Shown one piece after another: positions 23,452-34,130 of a DNA stretch of 64,000 nt. Origin of the DNA: Cladocopium goreaui (taxonomy: Eukaryota; Sar; Dinophyceae; Suessiales; Symbiodiniaceae). Every line of letters begins with the position of its first letter. Position 1 is the stretch's first letter. The notes beneath the pieces are model-generated. The model was not told where the DNA came from and did not search any database. It worked only from the letters and a program-made list of their open reading frames with translations. The position numbers and the translations under genes are program-made. Where the stretch lies: assembly GCA_947184155.2 (NCBI GenBank), contig CAMXCT020002724.1, positions 1 to 64,000 on the forward strand, written 5' to 3'.

Positions 23452-26400
23452 CTAAGGAAGTACATCACCCGAGTGAAGGATGTGCGAGTGCCTCATGTGG
23501 TACAGGTTCGGTCGAATTCGGCTGCGATGGTTGCTGATTTGCTTAGTTACATGGCATGTGTTTGATTCTGCTTGTAGATCTATATTACATCATAATAAGA
23601 ATCATTTTACAATCTTACCAGTTTTTCTCCTATAGTTCTGCCCCATTTACTTCCGCTGGTGACTTCATGGAGTAAAATGCATCGCTGAGTATCCGAACAC
23701 GGGATGGATGTGGAGGTGCTTTTGATGCGACATGAGGTTCAAAGATGTCGGTTTTTTAACCCTGGCCATTGAATGAGCGGAGGTGACGCACAAAGCTTCG
23801 GACGGTCAGTAACACAAGCGCTGGCAGATTGGAGATGTAAGGGGGCTTTTTGAATGTTACTTCTTCTTGCTTTCCTTGTTTTGGGTTCGGGCTAGACAAC
23901 CAATGTTCAATTATTGGATAGATGAACATCCATCCCAATCATATCCCGCTATTTTATGGTAAAAGAGACACAGCAACAGGAAAAGCTCAATTCAAGAAGC
24001 TTAGATAAGACAGATAGGTCAATCATGGTCAATCAGCGGCAGATGATTGAACATTCGTTCACCTAGGGTGATTATCTTGATCCTGTTAATGTGTCAAAGG
24101 TATTGTTGGGGTATTCCGGTATTCCCATGAAACTATTTATATTTGTGACAGTGAGCCACGATTTCTCTAAACTCACCACATTTTTTGATATTTTTTGGGG
24201 GTAGTATTCTTTGCTAATCAAAGCCATTGAACATCACCTATAGATACCAATAGTCACTTTCAGTGTGGATGTTCCATGGCCTGGTAGAGTACTGGCATGC
24301 AGGACCACAGGACATCACAGGACCATTGAACCATTGAACCTGGGCACAGGTAACCTCTGAGAATTTCACATATTTAACATGTGCGCCACGTTTTTTTTTT
24401 CCTCCAAATGATGGAATTTAGATTGAGGAGGAACTCACATCATTCATGCATAGGCTGTTCTGCTTGGTGCGTAGGTCCTCGAACTCTTGTTTTTCTTGGT
24501 GGCTTACAATGATTTTAAATGCAAACTGGATTGTATATGATTCAATATGATTCATATGTTTAGCTGGAAGAAAGGGGAGATGAAAGAAACACCGCTTTTT
24601 CATAAAATTACAAGTGCCAAGTTTTCGAATCGGATTTTCGCGTAGGCTCCGCGTAGGCCATCGCGTAGGAAACGCGGAGGCCCTAGGTCAAATTGGGGCC
24701 CGTAGCCCATCAAAGTCTTACCGCTTCACTTTTCTAATGTTTCCATGAGTTCATCATGACTGCCGATCACATCATGACAAAGTGCTCCACTCTTGATGAG
24801 GCTTCCGCCTTCCTTTCACATCCTTTCACCAGTCACCCAAAGAATCGTCATCTTCCAATTCTTTCCAATCCTCTTCTGAACCAGAATTGTGACCACATCA
24901 CGTCAAGTAAAGAGATCGTTGCAGCAACTTTCGCGGATGCAACCGCGTAGGCACTTCTTGAAAGGTAACCCTCGCGTAGGCAGTTTTGCATGGGAGGAGT
25001 GGTTTGCGTAGGCCCCGCGTAGGTGTCCTATATAATTTGTGTATTGCAGTTTAGCAATGAAAAAACACACAACTCATATGGCAATGGGAAATTCCCATTT
25101 TTAATGGGAAAATCCAATTTTCAAATGGGGAAAATCCAATTTTCAAATGGGGAAAATCCCATTTTTTAATGGGAAAATCTAGGGAAATGATGGGGAACTC
25201 ATCTCGGAAGTGCCCTGAAAAATTCCTGATTCTCACCTGCCGTCGCAGATCCCGATCCCTGGACCGCCACGGAAAGTGATCACTCACAAGGTGAACCGGA
25301 CCGGAGGGTTTGCTGATGTTTACCCTCTGGTAAACAGCCACATAACTATGGAAAGATCCACCATTTTTAATGGGAAAACCCACTATTTCTATGGCCATTT
25401 TCAATAGCTATTTTGACGGTACTTGGTAAACATCCAGAGGTGAAGAGTCAGTGTCAGTATCAATTGCTGGATGTTGAACTTGGGGCAAAATGAATGGCTA
25501 AGCGATATGAAGATGTCACGATTGAGCAATATGATCTTCGAAACGTATGATCACGTTCGGTCTGGAGATCCGTGTTTGTTCTCAGGGCTTTGCGCATGCA
25601 CGGAGCAAGTAAAACGGGGATGCAACATGATGCAACCAGGTTTTGCATGCACCCATGTCTACCCTCTGGCAAACTAACATAATTATGGAAAATCACCATT
25701 TTTAATGGGAAAATCCACTATAAATGGTCATTTTCAATTGCTACGTTAAATTACCAGAGGGTATATCAGATGGTTTTTTTGGATCTGCAAGGTTGATAAA
25801 AACATAGAACTCTCTCACAGGCTGTCGTTCATGTCGTTCTGTGTGAGGTCTATGTACACACGCACGCCTTTGACTGTGAGAAGGGCTACAATGACTGGCA
25901 TCATTTGTGGTCCAGCGCACATCAGCGCTACTGTTGCTGGGCACCTGTCCGGTTCATCTAAACCTGACCCACCGGAGGTTCGATCTCTGTTTGGCGCCTT
26001 TGTTGTGGGAAAAAAAGTGGGGTCAGCAGTCAGCATTAGCCACCAAAATAGAAGGTTTGATACTCAAAAAAAATGCTGAAGATGAGCCGAGTGGGCGTCC
26101 ATCCGGATGCATCCTTGGACCTTCTTGGCGGGGTGTTTCGGCCTAAGGCTGTTACCTCAAGGACATCTCCTGCCGGAATAAAGTGGAGGTGGGGGCTTTG
26201 GATTCTTACCACTAAGAGTCACCGGTCACCAACCATGGTGAGCTGACATGAGATGACACTTTTGATGAGACACTTCCAATAGCAAAGCGCTGTCATTTCT
26301 AGAGTCCATTCATTTTCCAGCAGGGTCTTCCATTTCCATCCATGTTCATCCGTGTTCATCCATCTTTCAACATCTTTCACTTCTAATTTCACTAAAAATG

Positions 26401-29400
26401 CGACCCGAAGCCATGGTTTAACCCACCTTTTTGGCGGACGCAGGTGCGGAAGCACTACCACATCATCACCAAGGTGAGACCAGTTGCCCTTCCTGTGAGG
26501 GTTCCAATCCCAGCCCCACCACCACGTGTGGTGAGGCATGTGGCGCCTTGCCAGAAAATGGCATCTCAGGGCAGTTTTTTGATATGTTCTGTTTTGTTTT
26601 TTTTTTTTGGGGGGGGGCACCCCAAGCAACCCAAATCCAACTGGATTTGTGTTAACCGATTCCAAAGTTTAAACATGTTTAAACATGAAAACAAACTGAG
26701 AAAGCAACACACATATCTGAGAAATTTGACTTTCAGGAGCGAGTCCAAAGATGCAGAAAGGGTGGGGATGTCTTTGAGTACTGGAATGGGGTCCCAGTCG
26801 TTCATGGACTTTACGTTGAACACTTTGTATGAAAGAACATTATTATGGGTTTTTGGATGTTTCTAGCGTGCCGTACATGAGTGTTGAAATATGTTTCTCA
26901 ATCCCTCATCCAGAAGCATGCCCACAGTACTCAGATGTACTCAGTACTGGGGACTTGTTTTATCGAATTTGCAGACGTTGTCCAGACGTTTCCAAGTTAA
27001 GTTGTCCACATTTCACAGTTAAGTTGTCCATCTTTCACGGAAGCTGTCATCGTTTCCAAAAAAAAAACTAAACAACCTTCGTGTCCGATTCTCCAGTCTC
27101 GCTGCAAAAAATACGATCCTATAATCGCCAAAGAGCTGAACCTTCGGGATTAGAGAGAGATATATTTATATATATTTTCTGGCTAGGCTATCCCGAAGGT
27201 TCAGCCAAGGGAATCCCTATTTATATTAGCCTCTGGTAAACTAATGTAACATAACTATGGAAAATCACCGTTTTTAATGGGAAAATCCACTAGCAATCAC
27301 CATTTTCAATAGCTATGTTAAATTACCAGAGGGTAGCTGAACCGCTATTTGAGGGGGTCACATTTTGGGTCGAGGTCAACGAGCCGATTCAAGACCCACC
27401 GCAAGTGATCCGAGTGCCGACCCCTGGGGCGCCGCACATCGTGAAGAGGCGCGCTGGAGCAGCGGTGGATATCGGTGGATCAATTTTGAAGCGGCTGGCT
27501 GTTTTGTGAAGAAGATTGGAAAATTTGGAAAGTAAATCCCCGAATTCCACATGATATCTAGTAACTTAGTAGACATGAAGCATAAATCTGATCGTGTATG
27601 ATATGGGGTCCTTTATTTGGGACATTTTACACGAGGAAGGGAGCATCATTTTAGAAACCTCCCAGTTAACTCCAGTTTTCATCCGCAGCAGGATTGTCCA
27701 TGAGCAACGCTTGGTGCCAGTGCCAGTAGCAAGCCCTCCACAGTATCACACCGTTCCAGTGCCGATCCATGTGACTGACCCTGGAAGAGTCTTGGTATCT
27801 TTTGGTCGAGGGCTGTGGGTCATGAAGATCATGAAGGTTTCGGAGCTGCGGAGCTATGCGGAGCTGCTGATTCAGCAGCTCCTGTACAGAATCCGTTCAT
27901 CTAAAAATACTGAGCTACTCTCAGGGATGGGAGTTCGGTCAGACCTTGGGCTGTGCCCAAGGAGTGATTCGCGTGAAAGTGCCCATGCCCCCCCAAACAG
28001 CTCCTTGCCTGCACCATTTTGGCAGAAGAGGCCACTGGGATACTCAGGGCCTTAACATCTTAACGTTCACTTCCTTCATTGCATATGCAGTTGCATATGA
28101 TCATATGGGCACTCACATGCATTTGCATATAATTATGCAGCATGCATATATAATCACACACACACATATGCATGTCCATGATTGCATGCGTTAGGTGTAT
28201 ATAATAAAATGTATATGTATAATAAGCCATCGCAACGTGAGGATTGACTCGCACACACACACACACGTACAGCTACCACCCCCTTTGATTGTCGATTTTG
28301 GCTATGTTGATGCATAGATTTTAGGTAGCCAAGGGGTTCGTTAGTTTTATGTATCCAGATACAAGGTGTCATTTGTCTCACTGGACCAGTGATATGCGGC
28401 CCCTTCCAGGGGCTGACTGCCAGTCCTCCAGCCCAGCGAGACGCCTTGGAAGCCAGGTGGTTCGCGACAAGACCATCTACAAGACCAAGCACATCCAGGT
28501 TTGGCATGGGTTTGACATCTGAGAAAACACCTGGGTTTGTCCAAAAAAGTTGGGATTGATGGGGATCATGCTGGTAGATATGGTGGGATAATTATGGACA
28601 AGGCATCAATTTCTTAGGAAATATGGGAAGAGGATTTTTGCAACCAGGAGATCGATTGGGGTACCTTGCTTTCAGACAATGCACACTTTCCAATGGCGAA
28701 ATGGTTTGCATTTTACTCGATGGTATCGGCGTGTATGTGTAGAGTTGATTGCCATTCTATATGTATATATATATATACTATGTATAGTATATATATATAG
28801 ATATCCCTCCGAAATCGGTTTGTTCGTGATTTTGAACATGGGGCGCCCGAGGATTATTATAGATTTACTGCACCAATTGACTGTATATCCATGTCCGGTG
28901 CACAACTCACATCTCCGACAGGTTTTTTAAACGTCTGGCATGGTATGGCTCAACAGTGAGGTACCAATGGAGCCCCCAAAATGGGTCATGTCGGTCATGT
29001 TATGTTACTATACAACTCCTCCAGTTTATATAGAGTCATGCGGGCAATATCTTTTGAAGTTCACATGGCTATTTTTTGAGTTTTGGCTCCGAGCCCGGAC
29101 CATGTCACACGATGTTTTTTAATACGGGATGACGCAATGCAGGTGAAGCGGGTGTACGACTGCAATGCAGGGCTGAAGAACTGGATCTATGGATGGTCTG
29201 GGGCAAAGAAACTTGTTGGGAGCTTGGGGGAAATCAATTGATCCATTGGTCATTGGAAACTGGGGGAAAAATGGGAAAATGATGGAAACTCTACGGGAAA
29301 CATCAGGGAAGAAAAAGGCGTGACTATGTGGCGTATGTGGGCTTCCTGTACAAATTTCCTTAAACCAATCTCATGAATTGGTGCTGGTGGATCTCTCTAG

Positions 29401-31358
29401 GACAGCCTCGACACCGTCATCGTAGCTTAAGTGGATATATGATATGACAGTATCAAACTTTCAAACCTGGGTAGATGATAGATGTGGTAGAGGATGGACA
29501 TCCCAACATAATATTCCTGCATTTGTTCTGAAGTTTCTTGAAGTGATATTGAGCACTCATCAAATCAGAATCTTGCGCTTCAGTTAGGTTGGGTGCTTTT
29601 TTGCTTAGGAAGTGCGAGTTTTCTTTTGACCAACCCAGCTACAACGGCCCTGGAGCACCAAGGAAACACTGGTGCTGCGCTAATGAGGATCCTCGGCTTA
29701 TATCACCCGGGGAGGCAAAGCCAGGTCACCAGAATGCTGCACAAAGACACGTGTTTGTGCTGATGATTCTGACTGCGATTTGATGTTCTTCTATGCTTCT
29801 GCGTATATACATTTGCATACACATGAACTATGATGCGCTAATCCCAGCTCCATTTCTTGTTTGGAGCTCTGGATCTGTTCTCACTTAGAAATGATTAAAC
29901 TTAAACCCCTAGCCCTAGTGATATTGATATGACAGGTTTTCCCACGGTGGGAAACCATAGCTGCAGGGCATCTCCATTCGATATACCCAACCCTGCGGTA
30001 ATCAAGCATAGCAATGGAATGTCACCTGTTTCATTTGCGTTCCTTTGGGCATAGCGATTTTTGGGCATTTTTTTCCAGGAAACCCACATGTTCAATCATT
30101 TTGAAAGGTAAAAACCATGGTAAAACCATGCAAAAACAAAGTTTTCCAGCAAAATTTCCCTCGAAACCAACCCAATTGCCATGTTTTTCCAGGACCTTGG
30201 CTGCCCTGGCACCTGGCACGGCACCGGTCTTACCAAGGCACGCTTTCGGCCTTTTTCAAAGCCATGGCTTTTTCGGCATGGAGGAAACCATGGAAGTCAT
30301 GGGCGGTTTTTTTTGGGAATCTAAGCTGGAAATTGGAATTGGAAATCCCCATTTTTTGAAGCATTTCATGCTTGATTGCCGGCCGGTGTCAGCTTCTTGC
30401 CGCAGGGCAACCTGGTTGCTTTTTGAAGCAGTCGAGATGGCAATGGAGATCATGGAGTATAGATGGAGAATGAAACCAACAAATTCATCAAATGTCAGTA
30501 TATAAAGCATCAACATGGCAGGTTGCACCTATGGGTTTGTCTGGAGCTTGTCGATTTTGCCGGTTGGTTGTTCCATTTATATATATATATACACATACAC
30601 ATATATACCATCTGGTTATTTAACATAGCCATGGAAAGATCCACCATTTTTAAGTTCGGTAAACCATCTATTTCGATTAGGGCCAGCTATACCATGGCTA
30701 TGTTAGTCATAACCAGAGTATAATGTCAACCCTGGATTAATAAACCCCACACGGCTGTTTTTCATTGGGAGGGTACCATTTAAGTATCAAATCATGACTA
30801 TTGGGGGAATACCCCCATTATTTCATAAACCATGGTTTATTAATCCGGGGTTGACATTATATATTAATATATATATATACCCTCTGGTTATTTAACATAG
30901 CCATGGTATAGATGGCCCATTTATAGATGATTTTCCCAGCTAGAAACCTCCATTGATAGGGGATTTTCCATGGCTATGTTAGTCATAACCAGATGGTATA
31001 TCAAACATATACCATTTATGTATCAAATTATATTCCTATTCGGGGAATACCCCCTAATTAATAAACCATGGTTTATTAATCCGGGGTTGACATTATATAT
31101 ATACACACCCTCTGGTAAACTAACATCACTATGGAAAATCACCATTTTGAATGGGAAAAGCATCTATAAATGGCTATTTTCCATAGCTATGTTAGTTTAC
31201 CAGAGGGTATATCAAACATATCCAGCCCTACTTGGATGATCGGTTGATCCTGACGATCCCAGCGTATCCCATTTGGTTCCAGCGCAGACCGTGACGACTG
31301 GCATCACTTCGCATGTGCTCAAGCAGGCGTACTACACTCACTTGCCTGATGCTTGCGT
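23452..31358 (+). CDS. Alveolin-like (inner membrane complex) protein with YDC-GWS-WCC cysteine motif
   Basis: Exons: 23452-23505, 25249-25290, 26444-26542 (GC donor), 27330-27448 (GC), 27689 to about 27784, 27943 to about 28000, 28432-28498, 29143-29207 (GA), 29663-29687 (GA), 30193-30237 (GC) and about 31246-31358. Most junctions keep phase. The protein is rich in V/P/K/H periodic segments: RVKDVRVPHVV, IPIPGPPRKVITHK, LPVRVPIPAPPPRVV, DPPQVIRVPTPGAPHIV, LVPVPVASPPQYHTVPVPIH. These resemble alveolin repeats, which form filaments under the plasma membrane in alveolates. It then reads VYDCNAGLKNWIYGWSGAKK, HWCCANE and DLGCPGTWHG, a cysteine/tryptophan motif I recall from alveolate cortical proteins. 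Next comes a T/H-rich tail (TVTTGITSHVLKQAYYTHLP). The acceptor of the 27330 exon sits in the end of a family I element. The start codon is not found. It may continue into the His-rich exons at 31.96 kb. Confidence 0.65.
23506..25248. other. Intron of the alveolin-like gene, including GCGTAGGC repeats
   Basis: No exon is needed, since the flanking exons join in phase 0. The stretch holds AT-rich sequence and, near its 3' end, the GCGTAGG repeat cluster. Confidence 0.5.
24635..25025. repeat. Dispersed (C)GCGTAGG(C) repeats
   Basis: GCGTAGG occurs at about 24641, 24651, 24663, 24945, 24974, 25007 and 25016, often as CGCGTAGGC with a spacer of 6-10 bases (TCCGCGTAGGCCATCGCGTA). It lies in an intron of the alveolin-like gene. 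This is the same style of short GC-rich dispersed motif as the TTTCGCGAAAG clusters at 15 kb, but a different sequence. Confidence 0.8.
25321..25441. mobile_element. Family I element (copy with diverged right end)
   Basis: Left end TACCCTCTGGTAAACAG; right end GGTAAACATCCAGAGGTG. The frame of the alveolin exon IPIPGPPRKV is open right up to its CTG^GTAAAC, so this end could serve as an alternative donor to AAG^GTGAAC at 25290. Confidence 0.85.
25660..25763. mobile_element. Family I element
   Basis: TACCCTCTGGCAAACTAACATAATTATGG on the left; CTACGTTAAATTACCAGAGGGTA on the right. The potential donor is GC (CTG^GCAAAC). It lies in an intron of the alveolin-like gene. Confidence 0.9.
27227..27335. 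mobile_element. Family I element abutting an alveolin exon
   Basis: Left end TAGCCTCTGGTAAACTAATG, right end TTAAATTACCAGAGGGTA. The alveolin exon beginning RVAEPLFEGVTFWVEVNEP starts immediately after TTACCAG at 27329. Confidence 0.9.
30606..30719. mobile_element. Family I element (cluster copy 1)
   Basis: TACCATCTGGTTATTTAACATAGCC ... GGCTATGTTAGTCATAACCAGAGTA. Confidence 0.85.
30719..30861. mobile_element. Family III palindromic element (TATAATGTCAACCC ends)
   Basis: Left TATAATGTCAACCCTGGATT is mirrored on the right by AATCCGGGGTTGACATTATA, with an inner AATAAACC / GGTTTATT pair and a shared TACCATTTA(A/T)GTATCAAAT core. About 143 bp. Confidence 0.8.
30879..30998. mobile_element. Family I element (cluster copy 2)
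   Basis: TACCCTCTGGTTATTTAACATAGCC ... GGCTATGTTAGTCATAACCAGATGGTA. Confidence 0.9.
31003..31098. mobile_element. Family III element, left end missing
   Basis: Begins at the core ACCATTTATGTATCAAATTA and keeps the right half GGTTTATTAATCCGGGGTTGACATTATA. Confidence 0.75.
31105..31209. mobile_element. Family I element (cluster copy 3)
   Basis: ACCCTCTGGTAAACTAACATCACTATGG ... CCATAGCTATGTTAGTTTACCAGAGGGTA, directly upstream of the exon at about 31246. Confidence 0.9.
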
Positions 31359-31361
31359 CAT

Positions 31362-31460
31362 AGAATTGGATGATGGGAAAATTTGAACCGGAAAGCCCGA
31401 TCAATTTGATGGTAAAAACCCATGGGTTTCCGGTTAAGATTTTCCCCAACAAACCAATCC
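31362..31460. mobile_element. Family II palindromic element
   Basis: Left ATTGGATGATGGGAAAATTT...AACCGGAAAGCCC and right GGGTTTCCGGTTAAGATTTTCCCC...CAAACCAATCCA are inverted copies of each other. About 99 bp; nearly identical to the copy at 36.21 kb. Confidence 0.85.
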
Positions 31461-31955
31461 ATTGATTGCGATGCAGATTTTGAAGTGCTGTGGAAATGCT
31501 GTGGAAATGACATGAAATGCAGATTTTGAAGAGGAATCTGTATGGAATCTGTTATCCGCCAACTTCAGTGTATCTCGATAAGAAAGCACTTGGACCACTA
31601 GTTTTCAAGGCCACATAGATCAGATGATCAGTAGCAATAAATTCTTGATGGTTGGCACCTGTGAAGGGCAGGTCGCAGTCTTGTCAGCTGCCCTTCAAAA
31701 TTTGCCAGTAGAACTGGCCGAGAATGTCCTTGTCAGTTGGTCACATCATCTATATATATATATATACACATAGATAGATATATATATATAGATAGATATA
31801 TATATATAGATATATATATAAATACACATAGATATATAGGTTGGTGTAAAAAAAGAGAGAACATGATAGAACATGGGTCTATTTTGAAGATTAAGCCATC
31901 CAAATTTATCCAAATCTTAGGGTTGGCAGTAGTGACCCGGCCATCCACTGCGCAG
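31461..31955. other. Intronic or intergenic stretch
   Basis: TA/GATA microsatellite at 31745-31830; otherwise no supported exon. Confidence 0.4.
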
Positions 31956-32845
31956 ATGTCAAGGACTATGGGCATGGAGGCTATGATGACACACATCACT
32001 ACGTCTATCACCATGGATACGACGTGGATCACGGCAGCCACAACCATGCTGGCGTTGCACGTGCTCCTTAGCTTTGTCAGACTTTGACAGTCCCAGGTCT
32101 TGCACCGTTATCAGATATCAGATGTTCAACCATCATCAACCATCATCAGATGTTTCTTTGGGCAGCTTTTTTTGTTCTCCAAGCCCCTCCAAAGTGCGAT
32201 ATTAGCAGATATCGAGGATTATGAGCATGGAGGCTATGATGGCAAACAGCACTATGTCTATCACCATGGGTATGATGTGGGTCGCAGCAGCCACAGCTAT
32301 CACGTTGGCGCTGCGCATGTTTCTTGGCTTCGATATTTATGGTATTTTGTAGTCTGAGAGTCAGCTGGATTGAGCAAACCCACTGGTGGTTTGAATTATC
32401 ACTTGTTTAGTGACCCCCTTTTAAGATCCTTGACATATAACCTGAGGTTCATCAATCGGACATGGCTCATTTCAAAGGATGCTGATCAAACAAAGAGCCG
32501 GTAGAGCATCTATCTGATACAGTAGGTCCATTCCAGTTTTTTCACTTTGAACTGCCGAGACATTGCTGGGACTTTAAAAAAATGTAGCCCACAGCAACAG
32601 CAAACCTTTCTCATTCATGTGGAAGAGGCAATAATCTATTTTCACCATACAGGAACCCCCAAGAAAGATAGAGTCTGAGCAGCAAAATCCGGGTGAAATC
32701 GCGGCAGATGACTTTTCTATCTGTTTGGAGCTAGCTACACTGGGCCAGACCTTCCGCATGTCCCTGGCTTAATGCCTGGCTGATACCAAGGATTACAGAC
32801 ACGGAGGCCCTGATGGCCCGCATCACTATGTCTACCACCATGTCA
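31956..32845 (+). CDS. Tandemly duplicated His/Tyr/Gly-rich exons
   Basis: Copy 1 (from 31956) reads DYGHGGYDDTHHYVYHHGYD. Copy 2 (from 32209) reads DYEHGGYDGKQHYVYHHGYD. Copy 3 (about 32783) reads DYRHGGPDGPHHYVYHH. Between copies 2 and 3 an exon from 32708 reads DDFSICLELATLGQTFRM. Copies 1 and 2 and the 32708 exon start GCAG^AT (phase 1) and can end at a GC donor in phase 1, so these exons are symmetric and can be duplicated without breaking frame. Differences between copies 1 and 2 are largely third-base synonymous in this frame (GAC/GAT, TAC/TAT, GGA/GGG), which supports coding. In copy 3 the acceptor is GCTG, not GCAG, and the frame stops after HPGSN, so it is probably decaying. Function unknown; His-rich segments could bind metal. 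They may be the C-terminal part of the alveolin-like gene. Confidence 0.6.
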
Positions 32846-33555
32846 TCCATCCGGGGAGCAACTGAGAGGTGCCAGGAGGCCGAAAATCACACAGGAATTT
32901 TAACCGAGAAAACCAGCTGGTTCAACCATAAACCAAGGGTTCTTCACCCCAGCAACTTGCAGACTTGCAGGGTTTCCTGCAATTTTTCCTGGCTCCACTC
33001 ACAGCTGACCCTCCATCTTCGAATCGGAAACGGTGTATGAACCCATCACATCGAGCCAGGCCAGCAGGCTTGGCCTGGCTCGTTGTGTTAGTCAGTTCAT
33101 GATGTGAAAAATGCACTTCGGCGATCTTGGGATTGGTGAAGATCCTGCGCAAAAAAATGACTTCTGAACCATGGGGAGGAGACATTTTCATGGATGTTTT
33201 GAAACACAAATTCTTGGACATTTGAATTTCATCGTTGTAGACCAATGCCTTTGCATTTCTTCATTTAGATGTTCTTGGGGCATTTTCCAACCTAAGTCTA
33301 AAGAGTTTGCTGCAACTTTTTGAAGCCCAATCCTCTTTTTCTGATCGAACCTGGGGTGTCTAGTCTGCCAAGCATCTGGACTGCCTCGTTCTGACTGCAA
33401 AGCAGTTGGGAGTTCTCGAGTTCCCGAATGGGAACTGAACAACCCCGTTTGTGAAAAAGAACCTGAAGTAGTGGTGTACGGTATTGTATGGTGATGTTAT
33501 GATGTCTGTTGTTTTTTTTTGAGCTTTCTTGTGGACCTGGCATGCGGAGATTCAG
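32846..33555. other. Non-genic stretch
   Basis: No exon with both frame and splice support. Minus-strand frames at 32922-33245 and 33188-33543 show no motif. Confidence 0.35.
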
Positions 33556-34130
33556 GTGTTGGCATCATTTTGAAGGTTTCTTTAAACATACCCTCTGGTA
33601 AACTAACATAACTATGGAAAATTGCAATTTTTCATGGGAAAATCCACTATAAATGGTCATTTTCAATAGCTACGTTAAATTACCAGAGGGTATCCACGGC
33701 ACTTCCATTTCTAGCTTCGTATTTTTTCATCACGGGGCATCTCTGAGAAACCCACCACTTGCCTTTTCGAAAAAACCTAGGTGAGATGTGATATCGATGC
33801 GCAGGGCCTCAAGTGACCTGACGAAATCTGACGAATGGCATTGGGGGAGTTCATTGACCCTCTGGCAATTACTAACATAGCTATAGAAATTCACCATTGT
33901 TAATAGGTAAACCATCTATAAATGGGTCATTTTCCATAGCTATGTTACGTTAGTTTACCAGAGGGTATATAAAGATCCCATTCAGAACCAGCTGAGGATC
34001 CGTTAAGCCATGGTATTTTCCCGCCGATTTTCACCGAGATCGCCACCACATGTTTTCTCCAGGTATTTGAAAAACATGCGCTCTGAGAACCTGCTGGAAG
34101 TCTTGATGTCACAGAAATTTATCAAGGCCG
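33556..34130 (+). CDS. Unknown protein, exons interrupted by introner elements
   Basis: Exon 33556-33597 reads VGIILKVSLNIPS plus one base and ends at CTG^GTAAAC of a family I element. After TTACCAG at 33686 the frame resumes in phase as EGIHGTSISSFVFFHHGASL until CCTAG^GTGAGA (33780). The next exon, 33805-33864, joins in phase (ASSDLTKSDEWHWGSSLTL) and ends at the GC donor CTG^GCAATT of the next family I element. An exon starting at 34063 joins in phase as YLKNMRSENLLEVLMSQKFI. Four segments thus chain without a stop. No family is recognised. Its relation to the His-rich exons upstream is unknown. Confidence 0.5.
33589..33692. mobile_element. Family I element acting as an intron
   Basis: TACCCTCTGGTAAACTAACATAACTATGG ... 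TAGCTACGTTAAATTACCAGAGGGTA. The predicted intron is 33598-33686, between LNIPS and EGIHG. Confidence 0.9.
33855..33967. mobile_element. Family I element with GC donor end
   Basis: GACCCTCTGGCAATTACTAACATAGC ... GCTATGTTACGTTAGTTTACCAGAGGGTA. Splicing at its own two ends would create TGA, so its left end is better used with the acceptor at 34062. Confidence 0.85.

Noticed and set aside
26219..26665. 148-codon minus-strand frame
   Set aside because: It overlaps the alveolin exon 26444-26542, which has clear splice sites, phase agreement and family-like sequence on the + strand.
30721..31100. Coding potential across the palindrome cluster
   Set aside because: Frames are short and symmetric on both strands, as expected of inverted repeats.
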